Assembly (NCBI GenBank): GCA_023379555.1
Contig: JAMCQR010000054.1
Coordinates: forward strand, 97,389 to 161,388
From: Thermoplasmatota archaeon
GTDB taxonomy: Archaea > Thermoplasmatota > Thermoplasmata > Thermoplasmatales > GCA-001856825
Length of the DNA: 64,000 bases
Reading direction: 5' to 3'
The translations under genes and the position numbers were made by a program. The notes beneath the pieces were generated by a model. It was given only the letters and a program-made list of their open reading frames with translations. It did no database searches and was not told the DNA's origin. Of the stretch, positions 35,145 to 44,199 are shown in pieces (the first letter of the stretch is position 1; every line of letters begins with the position of its first letter).

Positions 35145-36085
35145 ATGTTCCTTCTCTCCCTGATCACATCTTTGAATTCTTCTTTGTCCTGAAATTCCTC
35201 TAGCTCAGAATAATATATTATGGGAACTGTGTCCTTTGACGGTTTCTCCCTTACCTTTTTGACTATGAGAAAACTATCCATATCAGTCATTTCAGAAAGT
35301 TTCTGCATTGAAACCATTTTCCTGCTAAACCTGAGTAACTCTTCCTCTATCCCTCCCAGAAATAGAGATTCCTGGTCCTCCATCAGGAAATTTAGTATTG
35401 ATTTCTTGAATGGGTAAATTAAAAATCCTTTTTTCTGCAACTCGTTGTTTACCAGCCTTTCGAATTCCCTCATCTTCTTGAAATTTGGTTGCACCTTATC
35501 ATCCATGATTTTCCAGAGGAATGATACGTGGCTCATTATTTCTTCCCCGAGGAATTCCTCCATTTTAAAGGCAGTTTCAATTGAGGCAGACATACCTGAC
35601 TCATACATCAGGATGGTTCTTCTTGTCGTTCCTAAAGCGTTGGCTATGTCTCCCAGAGACAGCGTCCTTTCCTCCCTTATCTTCTTCAGCTTCGCTGAGT
35701 CAATACTGACATAGAAGCCTCCCGGACCTGCCCTGACCATCGGTTCCTCTTCATCTTTCAAGTAGTCTTCAAAAGTCCCGGGTGATACAATTGGAAGAGA
35801 ATGTCTGGTATAGACTACACCGTCTTCTATCTTCTCGTTCCTGTTCTGCAGACTCAGCACAAGGGGGTAGGCGTCTATAAATCTTGCAAAAGAAATCAGA
35901 GATCTGGACCCTTCTTCAGTCAAGAATCCTGCATTAGGGACTATTTTGACTATCAGTATTTCTTTCAGGCTCTTCAAAACTAGATCAAAAGAGTATGAAA
36001 ATTCGGGATCTGCGCATAGGACCTCGTAACCAAGTCTTTCCGATATTTTTCTGATGGAATTCAGTATTGCAAGTCTCTGGTCCAC
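35141..36085 (-). CDS. Archaeal HTH regulator, COG1395-like
   Basis: A 314-residue protein. An N-terminal domain of about 115 residues starts LNSIRKISERLGYEVLCADP and has LKEILIVKIVPNAG, resembling the nuclease-like or sensor part of the archaeal COG1395 regulators. An XRE-type helix-turn-helix follows at about residues 130-180 (LKKIREERTLSLGDIANALG, then TTRRTILMYESG). A long C-terminal domain of unknown fold ends the protein. Such regulators are widespread in Euryarchaeota. It is the first gene of a two-gene operon and lies 24 bp downstream of pyrE on the same strand. Confidence 0.75.
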   Translation of the reverse strand: MDQRLAILNSIRKISERLGYEVLCADPEFSYSFDLVLKSLKEILIVKIVPNAGFLTEEGSRSLISFARFIDAYPLVLSLQNRNEKIEDGVVYTRHSLPIVSPGTFEDYLKDEEEPMVRAGPGGFYVSIDSAKLKKIREERTLSLGDIANALGTTRRTILMYESGMSASIETAFKMEEFLGEEIMSHVSFLWKIMDDKVQPNFKKMREFERLVNNELQKKGFLIYPFKKSILNFLMEDQESLFLGGIEEELLRFSRKMVSMQKLSEMTDMDSFLIVKKVREKPSKDTVPIIYYSELEEFQDKEEFKDVIRERRNI

Positions 36086-36108
36086 GCAGTATAAGATATT
36101 CTAAATAT

Positions 36109-36627
36109 TTAAATACTACTCTTTTTAACCTCGTCGATATCCACCAGGCTGATTAATTCTATGCCTTGCTGTTCCAGGTTTTCCCTAGCCCCCTCTTTCC
36201 TGTCCACAACGACAACAACCCTGTCCGTTCTCACCATTTTTTCATTCAGTCTGGTGATTGCCCTCAGCAGGGTGGAACCAGTTGTGGTTACGTCTTCGAC
36301 GAAAGTAATCACTTCCCCATAGGTCATCTCACCCTCGACCATTTTTTCGAGCCCGTATTCCTTTCGCTCTTTTCTGACGATGATCAGTGGTTTGCCTGTT
36401 TCCAGTGAAACTCCTACGCCAAGAGGGACTGCACCTAATTCTACTGCAGCCACCTTGTCTCCTGTTATGAACTCCGCTGCCTTGATTGAGGCAATTTTAA
36501 GAAAAGCGGGGTTCAAGAGAGCGGACTTCACGTCCACATAATAATCAGATTTCTTCCCTGAAGATAGAGTGAAATCCCCAAATTTTATGTTTCCGTTCTT
36601 GACGAGATAGCTTGCAATTTCATCCAT
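36109..36627 (-). CDS. pyrE: Orotate phosphoribosyltransferase
   Basis: A 172-residue PRTase making orotidine 5'-phosphate from orotate and PRPP in pyrimidine synthesis. The N-terminal GNIKFGDFTLSSGKKSDYYVDVK is typical of PyrE, the flexible-loop Lys/Glu run is RKERKEYGLEKMVEG, and the PRPP motif is TFVEDVTTTGSTLL. Length and order match archaeal PyrE. It lies 24 bp upstream of the HTH regulator, possibly in one transcript; no other pyrimidine gene is present here. Confidence 0.93.
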   Translation of the reverse strand: MDEIASYLVKNGNIKFGDFTLSSGKKSDYYVDVKSALLNPAFLKIASIKAAEFITGDKVAAVELGAVPLGVGVSLETGKPLIIVRKERKEYGLEKMVEGEMTYGEVITFVEDVTTTGSTLLRAITRLNEKMVRTDRVVVVVDRKEGARENLEQQGIELISLVDIDEVKKSSI

Positions 36628-36809
36628 GGTGGCATATCTTTAGGTACTATTTTTCTCTTTACCAATATACCCGATTCATTGCACTTGACGCCTGGTTCTG
36701 CAATCAGGTTGTGCGAAATTCTCATTCTATCATTACGAACATATATTCATATAATACCGGGATATAGGCACTTAGAAAATATTTTTAGGATGGTCTGACT
36801 TTCCCATTA

Positions 36810-36882
36810 GCCGCTGTAGCTTAGTGGGTAGAGCACCCGGCTGTTAACCGGGAGGTCATCGGTTCGAGCCCGATCAGCGGCG
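36810..36882 (+). tRNA. tRNA-Asn (GTT anticodon)
   Basis: A complete 73-nt cloverleaf. Acceptor GCCGCTG pairs with CAGCGGC and is followed by discriminator G. The D-arm is GCTTAGTGGGTAGAGC, the anticodon arm CCCGG CTGTTAA CCGGG gives anticodon GTT (Asn), and the T-arm is ATCGG TTCGAGC CCGAT. No intron and no encoded CCA. The A/T run AAAATATTTTTA about 25-30 nt upstream is a fitting TATA element. Confidence 0.97.
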
Positions 36883-36988
36883 TTCGTCTTTGTTCTATTG
36901 AGCTTTTGGGACGAAATGTTGGGAATATTAGCTTTCTGGATGCCAGACAAATTATATACAGTAGCCAGTTGAATTCTTGGTGCGTAAA

Positions 36989-38554
36989 ATGGAAGCCAAT
37001 TCCTCCCACGCCTTGGATCATGTAGTTGTACTGATGTTTGAGAACAGGTCTTTTGATAATCTTCTGGGGTACCTTTATTCTCCAGCTGAACGTGAAAATT
37101 TCGAAGGAGTGATTGGAAAAAATCTTTCAAATCCTGTTCCTAAGGATCTCTATCCAAATTCCCCTGGAAATGTGCCTGTCCATGTTGCAAACAGTATGGA
37201 TATTCCTGACCCTAATCCGGGAGAAGAATACCCCCACGTTAATACGCAACTCTTCGAGACGGTGATCCCTGAACAGAACAGGTTTGCGGAAGTGGGTGAT
37301 ATGGTCACTCCATATAACGTTCCGCAGGATACTTCAAGTCCAACCATGAGAGGGTTTGTTTCTGATTATATTGGAACTTTCAGGACGGAGATTGGACGAT
37401 TGCCCATTGAAGAAGAATATTCACAAATAATGGCCTGTTATCAACCTTCTCAAATCCCTGCGCTCAGCACTGTGGCGAGAGGTTTTGCGGTATTTGACCA
37501 CTGGTTTTGCGATGTTCCAAGCCAGACTTTCGCTAACAGATCTTTTTTTCACGCGGCCAGCTCGTCAGGACTTGTAAATAACATTCCATTAGGTAAGTTT
37601 TCGGTACTGAACACCTCGCCCACAATATTCGAAAGGATGGAATCGAACAAGGTGACCTGGAAAATATATTATGATTATGACCAGATACTATCCGTAACAG
37701 CCTTGATACACGCTAGCAGACTGTATCCTTTTTTCGCCACCCATTTTGGAACTATGGAGAATTTCTATGAGGATGCAAAGAATGGAAAACTCCCTAATTA
37801 CTCCTTCATTGAACCCAATATGGTCTACCCTCATACGGATATGCATCCACCTTTCCAGGGAAGGCTGAGACGTGGTTTACGGCTTCCTCCACAGAATGCT
37901 ATCCTTGGAGGAGAGCAGTTACTCACTTCAGTCTATAACGCAATAAAGTACTCTTCATCCGAAAGCGGATCTAACTGGAGCAATACGTTCCTGCTCATCA
38001 CCTTCGATGAACATGGAGGGACTTATGATCATGTTCCTCCTCCAACCGTTTCCCCTCCTGGAGGAACTGGCAGAAACGAGATGGACTTCAAGTTCGACAG
38101 GCTTGGTCTGAGAGTTCCAACAATAGCCGTATCCGCATGGGTCGAGCCCGGAACTGTTGTCAATGAGGAGTACAGGCACACTTCGATGATCAGAACACTG
38201 ATTGAGCGCTGGACTTTAGGAGACCCGTTGACTGAAAGGGATGCGACTGCCAAGGGACTCTCATCGATAATTTCTAGATCATCTCCCATAACTCCGGAAA
38301 AATGGCCTGCACTTCCAGAAATGGAAGTTACATTCGGAAGCGAGGTACTTTCAAGCTTGGAATTGCCACTCACCACATTGGAAAAGGAACTGCTTGCAGA
38401 AGCGCTTGTTTTTGAAGCTAAATTGAATGGGACCGGTACGGTTGAAGATGTGGAGAGTATTGGTCACAGAGATGCTCATGGTCATTTACTGAGGCTGAAA
38501 AAGAAGTGGTTCCCGCAAATTGAGACCAAGATTTTTGCAAGGTCCTCGGAATAG
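36989..38554 (+). CDS. Phospholipase C-like phosphoesterase (PF04185/AcpA type)
   Basis: A phosphoesterase of about 521 residues. The N-terminal HVVVLMFENRSFDNLLGY is the family's metal-site signature; FDHWFCDVPSQTFANRSFFHAAS, SFIEPNMVYPHTDMHP and LLITFDEHGGTYDHVPPP follow in the expected order. Members cleave phospholipid headgroups or act as acid phosphatases. Most are exported, but no signal peptide is visible here; unless exported otherwise it works in the cytoplasm. The start is unclear: ATG 36989 is favoured, GTG 36980 and TTG 36977 are alternatives, with ATTATATA at 36950-36957 as TATA element. The C-terminal 70 residues are helical and not part of the core. Confidence 0.85.
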   Translation: MEANSSHALDHVVVLMFENRSFDNLLGYLYSPAERENFEGVIGKNLSNPVPKDLYPNSPGNVPVHVANSMDIPDPNPGEEYPHVNTQLFETVIPEQNRFAEVGDMVTPYNVPQDTSSPTMRGFVSDYIGTFRTEIGRLPIEEEYSQIMACYQPSQIPALSTVARGFAVFDHWFCDVPSQTFANRSFFHAASSSGLVNNIPLGKFSVLNTSPTIFERMESNKVTWKIYYDYDQILSVTALIHASRLYPFFATHFGTMENFYEDAKNGKLPNYSFIEPNMVYPHTDMHPPFQGRLRRGLRLPPQNAILGGEQLLTSVYNAIKYSSSESGSNWSNTFLLITFDEHGGTYDHVPPPTVSPPGGTGRNEMDFKFDRLGLRVPTIAVSAWVEPGTVVNEEYRHTSMIRTLIERWTLGDPLTERDATAKGLSSIISRSSPITPEKWPALPEMEVTFGSEVLSSLELPLTTLEKELLAEALVFEAKLNGTGTVEDVESIGHRDAHGHLLRLKKKWFPQIETKIFARSSE

Positions 38555-38708
38555 ATTGGCGAATGAAGATACATTGAGATATAGATTGATGATTGGCGCC
38601 CAGGAAAATTATCTGACTTGAGGAAAATGAAATGTAGCTATGGTTTCCCCCCTCCGTATATTTTTTGAGGTGGTTCCTTCTTCCTGTTTTGATGAAAAAC
38701 ACCAAGAG

Positions 38709-38782
38709 TGGGGCCGGTCGGGTTTGAACCGACGGCCACCTGGTTATGAGCCAGGCGCTCTGCCAGGCTGAGCTACGGCCCC
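38709..38782 (-). tRNA. tRNA with CAT anticodon (elongator Met, or Ile2)
   Basis: On the minus strand: acceptor GGGGCCG pairs with CGGCCCC, discriminator A; D-arm GCTCAGCCTGGCAGAGC; anticodon arm CCTGG CTCATAA CCAGG; T-arm GTCGG TTCAAAC CCGAC. Total 74 nt. It lacks the initiator features (three G-C pairs next to the loop, A1-U72). A CAT anticodon can be elongator Met or the modified Ile2 tRNA that reads AUA; the GGGGCCGTAGCTCAG start is somewhat Ile2-like. The identity is left open between these two. Confidence 0.9.
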
Positions 38783-38924
38783 AAGCTCTTCCCTATTACC
38801 TAAAGAATTAAAATCTTGTGCCTTCTTCGAAAAATGAATGCGATAACCCTTATAATTCATCCAGAAAATGCTCCAGAACGTTTTCTGATTGTCAGCTAAA
38901 GTCAAGTAATGAAAAAAATAAAAA

Positions 38925-39599
38925 TTAATTAGAGCCTTTTTCCTTGTTCTTGAAGGCTTCAAGCACGTAGTCGATGAAATTCTCTTCCGGATAAGCACCG
39001 ACAAACTGTACGTCCTCATTTATGACTATGTGTGGGACTGAAGAGACTCCCCATTTATCTGCAAGTGTTGGAAATTCAATGGCCTCTACCATTTCTCCCG
39101 TAATATTGCTGTTTGCAAGTGCAAACTTGTGCGCGACGCTTACTGCCTTGGGACAATATGGACATGTTGGGGTCACAAAAACTTGAATCTTTATTGGAGA
39201 ACTCACATCTTCCAGCTTCTTTATGATTTCAGGCTCCAGTTCTGGATCATTCTTCGATACCCTCCTGATGTCTTCGACTAGCGAAGAGAACTCATAACCC
39301 ATTGGAATCCCTTTGTACCTAATCCTTGCATTCTCCTTTCCGCTATCCTGGGTAATCACTGTGGTCGGCGCGCTCTCGATCCCCCATTCCTTTGCCTTAT
39401 CGGAATCAATGGAGTGGGTCTCGACCTTGATCCTGTCAGATAGCTCTCCAAGTTCATTGGCTATCTGTACAGTCTGCTCGCAATACTGACAATCTTCTTT
39501 GCTAGTGAACACATATAGTTTAACGTCTTCTTTTAAATTCTTCTCAAATTCCTCTTGCAGATACTTCTTATCCTTATCTTTCAATAAAGACATCATCAT
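38925..39599 (-). CDS. pdo: Protein disulfide oxidoreductase, two thioredoxin folds
   Basis: A 224-residue protein with two thioredoxin-like domains, the archaeal PDO/glutaredoxin-like architecture. The N-terminal domain has C37-QY-C40 in SKEDCQYCEQT, the C-terminal domain C146-PY-C149 in TPTCPYCPKA. Each is followed by a cis-Pro segment (ESAPTTVI, SSVPHIVI). PDO reduces, oxidises or isomerises protein disulfides in the cytoplasm of extremophilic archaea. Tandem ATG codons begin the gene. It stands alone, downstream in direction of transcription from nothing obvious; the tRNA-Met-type gene follows at its 3' side. Confidence 0.92.
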   Translation of the reverse strand: MMMSLLKDKDKKYLQEEFEKNLKEDVKLYVFTSKEDCQYCEQTVQIANELGELSDRIKVETHSIDSDKAKEWGIESAPTTVITQDSGKENARIRYKGIPMGYEFSSLVEDIRRVSKNDPELEPEIIKKLEDVSSPIKIQVFVTPTCPYCPKAVSVAHKFALANSNITGEMVEAIEFPTLADKWGVSSVPHIVINEDVQFVGAYPEENFIDYVLEAFKNKEKGSN

Positions 39600-39781
39600 T
39601 CACCTTTGAAGGTTATTAAGAGTTAGTTAATAAATATGTTGGAATCATTTCAACGATATGTGGATTGATTCTATTCTAATGAAGTAAAATTCGTGGCCTT
39701 TTCCCCCAAGAAAAGCAAACATGATTGAGAGATGAGTGGTAACTGACACATTATATTGGAAGACTTGATACTGTAAGGAAG

Positions 39782-40402
39782 ATGAAAAAACTCCTGGTTT
39801 TTGACATGGATGGTACCCTGATAGACTCTGATAAGACCATAATCAGGTGCCTCAAGCAGGTAGGATCAGATTTTGGATACGATGTAAAATATGTGAGCGA
39901 AAACATCGGAGTTAAGAAACTGGAAGAAATACTTGCAATGAATTCCATCCCAGAAGGAACAATCAATGAGATTCTTGAAAAATACAGGGAATGCTACTTG
40001 AACCAGTTCAAGCTGGATACCGTTCCGATGGAAGGTGCGTACAAGACACTGAAGGAACTGAACAGGGGGAACGTTCTCGGAATACTGACATTCAAGAACT
40101 CTTTCCTGACCAGGCAGATCCTCAATCATTTCTTTGAAGGCATCACTTTCCAGTTCATTGTTGGTGGAAACGACAATATTTCAAGCAAAGCAGAGGGATT
40201 GAAAAGAATAATCAGTGAGTCTGGCATTCCCTTTAGCCAGTCGTACTACATAGGAGATAGAAGCACTGACATGAAGGCGGCAATGGAATGCGGTATCAAT
40301 GGCATATGGATAAAATTTGGACTGGGGGAGAAGGACGAATTCAACTTCCCATTCAAATACAGGACAGCCCATTCATTCGAGGAAATACCTTCACTGCTGT
40401 GA
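39782..40402 (+). CDS. HAD-superfamily phosphatase (phosphoglycolate phosphatase-like)
   Basis: A 206-residue HAD hydrolase. Motif I is LLVFDMDGTLIDSDKT, motif II is GILTFKNSFL (Thr in the usual Ser/Thr place), Lys lies in NISSKAEGLKRII, and motif IV is YIGDRSTDMKAA with two Asp. A helical cap occupies residues 18-80. The set fits phosphoglycolate phosphatase-like or pyrophosphatase-like HADs; the substrate is unknown. ATG at 39782 right after an AGGAAG stretch. Its end overlaps the converging 106-residue gene by 12 bp. Confidence 0.85.
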   Translation: MKKLLVFDMDGTLIDSDKTIIRCLKQVGSDFGYDVKYVSENIGVKKLEEILAMNSIPEGTINEILEKYRECYLNQFKLDTVPMEGAYKTLKELNRGNVLGILTFKNSFLTRQILNHFFEGITFQFIVGGNDNISSKAEGLKRIISESGIPFSQSYYIGDRSTDMKAAMECGINGIWIKFGLGEKDEFNFPFKYRTAHSFEEIPSLL

Positions 40403-40711
40403 TTCCACCCTGAAGCCGGCTTGATTTGCGGAACGCATTATTGCCTCGATTATTTCCTTGTTCGCATCCTTGGTGACACTGAGGTCGACAACTTTTTCCG
40501 GTAGAGATAACAAAACGTATCCGAGAGTTACATCCTCTGCAGTCACAGGTTCCTTCCTTGAATACTTTGATATAAGGTCTTCGACCGTCCACCTGTCCTG
40601 CGGGTCCACATTTATGAATTCTTCCACGGCATCCTTGAGCTTTTCCTCAAGCACACAAATTGTGGACCTATCTGCCTGTGAAAGGGAAAACATGAAAACG
40701 ACGCATCTCAT
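40391..40711 (-). CDS. Small soluble protein, last gene of the ABC/PRT operon
   Basis: A 106-residue protein I do not recognise. It is predicted helical with an acidic centre (LEEKLKDAVEEFINVDPQD) and WTVEDLISKYSRKEPVTAEDV, followed by a strand LGYVLLSLPEKVVDLSV. A single Cys is conserved-looking in STICVLEEK. Its start is 2 bp after the stop of the TusA-like gene, so the two are co-transcribed and may work together in sulfur transfer; that is inference from position. An alternative start at Met7 is possible. Confidence 0.6.
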   Translation of the reverse strand: MRCVVFMFSLSQADRSTICVLEEKLKDAVEEFINVDPQDRWTVEDLISKYSRKEPVTAEDVTLGYVLLSLPEKVVDLSVTKDANKEIIEAIMRSANQAGFRVESQQ

Positions 40712-40713
40712 CC

Positions 40714-40971
40714 TTACAACTTCCTGAGCCTGTAGACCATGTTAAAGTCCTCTTTCTGGAAATCGATTGAAAAATGATTGTTTTCTAGGAGGAGCATGAA
40801 AGTTTCTTCCTCAAGCGTCCACTTATCTTTTGGGACTATGAGGAGAAGCGTTTGGTCCTTCTTGAGCTCCCTCGAGCCCAGCCTAATTGCACCTTTTATG
40901 TAGATGAACGGCTCGCCGCAATTCAGCGTTCTGAGGTCCTCGACTCTGTCAGCCTGGCCGTAAGATTCCAT
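40714..40971 (-). CDS. TusA/SirA-like protein with a variant CPxP motif
   Basis: An 85-residue protein with the TusA order: a start strand, then VEDLRTLNCGEPFIYIKGAIR, then strands LLLIVPKDKW and FSIDFQ and the end MVYRLRKL. In TusA the active Cys sits in CPxP; here the motif is CGEP, so Cys and the last Pro remain but the first Pro is Gly. TusA proteins carry persulfide sulfur for thiolation or sulfur oxidation. No sulfur pathway gene is adjacent, only the aldolase-like gene 24 bp upstream. Fold call good, sulfur-carrier role plausible but altered. Confidence 0.7.
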   Translation of the reverse strand: MESYGQADRVEDLRTLNCGEPFIYIKGAIRLGSRELKKDQTLLLIVPKDKWTLEEETFMLLLENNHFSIDFQKEDFNMVYRLRKL

Positions 40972-40995
40972 GAATTGTCATCTAATTCCAATAGA

Positions 40996-41886
40996 TTATA
41001 TTTCCGTCACATTCAATGCAGATTCTATCTCTCTGGTAAGCTTGTCCCTTTCATTTTCTGGAAGGTCCACCAGCGGGAAAATGCTCTGTACTTCCCTTTT
41101 CATTATGAGATTGCTGAATGCAGAAATATATGCCTGGGGGAAGGGATAACCACCCATTATCTTCTTTAGTGACGTTAGCTTCTTCTGCAATTTCCTTGCC
41201 TCCTGAATATTCCCATTGGAGAACTCCTTGTACACATTCACTGCCAGGCTGGAAAAATTAGACGTCCCGCAGATTCCTCCTGAAGCACCTATTGAAAGCG
41301 ATGGGAACAGCAAATCGTCCTGCCCCTGCAGAATTCTGAATCCTTCCCCAAGTAAATCCACAAATTGAGAAAAATTGGAGAAATTCCCACTGCTGTCCTT
41401 GATCCCGACCAGATTGCTATGTTCCTTCCTAAGTCTGGCAACGGTGTTTGGAGAGATGCTGTTGTTGGTGTTTTGAGGTATATTATATATCAGGACCTGG
41501 ATATCAAGCTGCCCGAGGATTTTATCATAGAATCTGAATAGAGACTCCTGGTTCATATTCACGTAATATGGAGTGACAATGGACAGCCCATCGGCCCCTA
41601 GCTCTTTAGCATAATTGGCCATGGCCAGGGTCTCATCATAAGAGTTCCTTCCCACTCCAGCCAGGAAGTACATTCCTTCCTTCTTCTTGTCCATGAAATA
41701 TTCAAGTATCTTGAGTTCGAGTTCAGCCGATGTGATTGAGAAGGCACCTGTTGATCCCATGGGGAATATACCATTTACTCCAGATTTGTGAAGGAATTCT
41801 ATGAGTCCGTCCACTGCATCATAGTCAAGGTCTCCTTTGCTGATTGGGGTTATAGTTGGGGTTATAATTCCTTTTAATTCAGGCAT
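40996..41886 (-). CDS. kdgA: DHDPS/NAL-family aldolase, probable KDG aldolase
   Basis: A class I aldolase of about 296 residues. N-terminal PELKGIITPTITPIS, FPMGSTGAFSIT (substrate carboxylate site), the catalytic Tyr in LIYNIPQNTNNSIS and the Schiff-base Lys in LVGIKDSSGNFSNF define the dihydrodipicolinate synthase/N-acetylneuraminate lyase superfamily. In Thermoplasmatales the 2-keto-3-deoxygluconate aldolase of the non-phosphorylative Entner-Doudoroff pathway belongs here, so that is the preferred call. I start at ATG 41886 (MPELKG). Its gene starts just after the ABC/PRT fusion stop and precedes the TusA-like gene, in one operon. Confidence 0.8.
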   Translation of the reverse strand: MPELKGIITPTITPISKGDLDYDAVDGLIEFLHKSGVNGIFPMGSTGAFSITSAELELKILEYFMDKKKEGMYFLAGVGRNSYDETLAMANYAKELGADGLSIVTPYYVNMNQESLFRFYDKILGQLDIQVLIYNIPQNTNNSISPNTVARLRKEHSNLVGIKDSSGNFSNFSQFVDLLGEGFRILQGQDDLLFPSLSIGASGGICGTSNFSSLAVNVYKEFSNGNIQEARKLQKKLTSLKKIMGGYPFPQAYISAFSNLIMKREVQSIFPLVDLPENERDKLTREIESALNVTEI

Positions 41887-41898
41887 GAGGTACAATTT

Positions 41899-44199
41899 TT
41901 AACTAATATTTGTAGATTTCATTCCACGTCGGTTGAAAATGAAATTATCTTCCATGAATTTCAGACCATCTCTGTTATCTTTCCTGACGAATCTCTTGAA
42001 CGTCTCATTTTCCTCGTAATCAAACACTATCCACGTGTCGTTGTCAACGGTGTATGCATAAACGTCTGGCTTTATTATGGACTGTGGCTTATAAATGGCT
42101 GTTGCTATGACGATTTTGGAGGGAATGGCTCTTTTCAGCACCTCCAGGACTGCTTCTATTGTTTTCCCAGTGTCTGCAATGTCATCCACCAGTAGAACAT
42201 ATCCGCCATTTCCCTGTTTCCTGAAATTGAAGTTGCTTATGTTCACCGAACCACTTGGTAGACCATCATCAGTGTAATAGCTTGCCTTAATTGATACCAT
42301 ATCCTTCACCTCAAGGTAATCGCTCAGCAGTCTCGCTATCACCATTCCTCCCCTTTCAATGTATACAATAAGAGAGGGCCTTCCAAATCTGGAAAGGATG
42401 TCTTCTCCCATCCTTTTTGATAGGCCCTTCAGGTCGTCGAATTTCAGTGCTATGAATTTTTTCTTCTCCCTTTCGAAATCAAAGAAGGCCAGCCATTCTT
42501 TTGCATTGAGGAGTATGTCATTTATTACTCCTGATTCCTTCAGTTGCCTTGATACTCTCACCGCCTGAGGAGGGATCAGGGAAGAGAGTTTCATTATTTC
42601 ATCATTACTGAAAAGTGATTCAGGGGTACCGTTGAAGACGATGCTTCCATTCTTCATCACTATTGCTCTCCTTGTGTATTCAGCGACCAGCCTCATCTCA
42701 TGAGTTATTATTATCACAGTCACTCCCTTTCCATTGAGGTCTGAAAGGAGATCCATCAGTTCCCTTGACATTCTGTAGTCGAGCCCGGCTGTAGGTTCAT
42801 CCACAATAAGAAGTTCTGGTCTTGAAACAAGAACTCGGGCAAGCGCTAGTCTCCTTTTTTCTCCTCTGCTTAGTGACTCAACATTCTCGTCCGCCCTGTC
42901 AAGAAGATTCACCTTCCTGAGCACATCCTCCATCTGCTCGTACTGCTTGCGTCTGGACACTCTGGACTTGCTCAGGATAGAATATATCTGGTCTCTTACC
43001 CTCCCATTGGCCACCTGCTGTCCTGGATTTTGGAGTACGTACCCAACGTGCCTCCTAACGAACTCTATTGCACTTAAATTTTTCAAATCCCTGTTCAAAA
43101 CCTTTAAAGAACCCTCCCAGCCACCAAGTTGCCCTGCAATGACCTTTGACAGAGTGCTTTTGCCTGATGCATTCTGACCGATAAGTGCAACGAACTCCCT
43201 CTTTCTGACAACCAGATTTATTCCATTTAATGCGATGGTCCCGTCTTCATACGTAAAATTGAGGTCACGGGCTTCAATCATCACTTCCCCCTTCTCCGGT
43301 TCCTCCCTTTCAACCTTGAACCCTTTCACCTTGCGTGGATCGACCCTTGAATGCAACAGGCTTCCATCTCCCAGGATTTCCATCACCTGCGGGATCTCTA
43401 TGTATTTCCGGACTTCATCGTTTGAATAAACATTTTCAGGGGTATCGATCATTGCTATTTCACCTGAGTGCATTACAGCCATTCTATCCACAAATCTCTT
43501 CATTATTTCAGGATCTTGTTCGACCAGGATTATTGTTATTTTTCCCTCTTTTTTCAATTTCTCTATGGCCTCTATCAGTATCGCCTTCCCCTGCGGGTCA
43601 AGATCAGATGTTGGTTCGTCCAGTATCAGTATGTCTGGTTTCTGCGCAAGGAAACTTGCAATGACTACCCTCTGTTTTTCACCCGTTGATAGTTCAGATG
43701 GATAAACCCTGGACGCAACTTGGAAAATTTCACCTAACCCAACAGTCTCCAGAGACCATTTAATTCTTCTTTCGATCTCATTCTTTGTTAAGTTGAGACC
43801 AAGTAGCCCTGACTTCAGTTCGTCCATTACAGTACCATTCACAAAATGACTCTCTGGATCCTGCCTCACAAAACCCAGCCTTCCTGCCTGCAGACTCTTA
43901 AACCTTACTGGGCTCTTGTCTCCGTCTTCCAGATGCTCCGCAACAACCTCCCCAAGAATCTTCACTTTGCCCTCGAAATAATATTTTCCCAGTTCTTTGG
44001 GCTGTTTTATCTGCTGTGGTATGAGTCCAGCAATTACGTAGCACAGCGTAGTCTTCCCTGAACTGGTTGATCCAGTGATGCCAAACACCTCGCCTTCTCT
44101 TATTTTCAGATTGATGTTTCTTAACGAGAACTCTTTCCTTATTCCTGTGAATGTTGGAAATCTCCAATATAAATTTGAAATCTCGACCACATTTTTCAT
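41899..44199 (-). CDS. Fusion: two ECF-type ABC ATPase domains plus phosphoribosyltransferase
   Basis: A single protein of about 766 residues. In numbering from the upstream ATG at 44259, the first ABC domain has Walker A GSTSSGKTT at 63-71, signature LSTGEKQRVVIA and Walker B ILILDEPTSDLD. The second has Walker A GQNASGKST, signature LSRGEKRRLALA and Walker B LLIVDEPTAGLD; both keep the catalytic Glu. Tandem ATPases of this kind energise ECF vitamin or base importers. The last 200 residues are a type I phosphoribosyltransferase domain with the PRPP motif VLLVDDIADTGKTIEAVL, like purine salvage PRTases. No membrane subunits lie nearby. I start at ATG 44199 because the 20 upstream residues look unlike the family. 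The fusion suggests import coupled to salvage of a nucleobase; not proven. Confidence 0.85.
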   Translation of the reverse strand: MKNVVEISNLYWRFPTFTGIRKEFSLRNINLKIREGEVFGITGSTSSGKTTLCYVIAGLIPQQIKQPKELGKYYFEGKVKILGEVVAEHLEDGDKSPVRFKSLQAGRLGFVRQDPESHFVNGTVMDELKSGLLGLNLTKNEIERRIKWSLETVGLGEIFQVASRVYPSELSTGEKQRVVIASFLAQKPDILILDEPTSDLDPQGKAILIEAIEKLKKEGKITIILVEQDPEIMKRFVDRMAVMHSGEIAMIDTPENVYSNDEVRKYIEIPQVMEILGDGSLLHSRVDPRKVKGFKVEREEPEKGEVMIEARDLNFTYEDGTIALNGINLVVRKREFVALIGQNASGKSTLSKVIAGQLGGWEGSLKVLNRDLKNLSAIEFVRRHVGYVLQNPGQQVANGRVRDQIYSILSKSRVSRRKQYEQMEDVLRKVNLLDRADENVESLSRGEKRRLALARVLVSRPELLIVDEPTAGLDYRMSRELMDLLSDLNGKGVTVIIITHEMRLVAEYTRRAIVMKNGSIVFNGTPESLFSNDEIMKLSSLIPPQAVRVSRQLKESGVINDILLNAKEWLAFFDFEREKKKFIALKFDDLKGLSKRMGEDILSRFGRPSLIVYIERGGMVIARLLSDYLEVKDMVSIKASYYTDDGLPSGSVNISNFNFRKQGNGGYVLLVDDIADTGKTIEAVLEVLKRAIPSKIVIATAIYKPQSIIKPDVYAYTVDNDTWIVFDYEENETFKRFVRKDNRDGLKFMEDNFIFNRRGMKSTNIS

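Noticed and set aside
38711..38730. GGGCCGGTCGGGTTTGAACC, which looks like the left part of the dispersed repeat
   Set aside because: It is the T-arm and acceptor end of the minus-strand tRNA with CAT anticodon.
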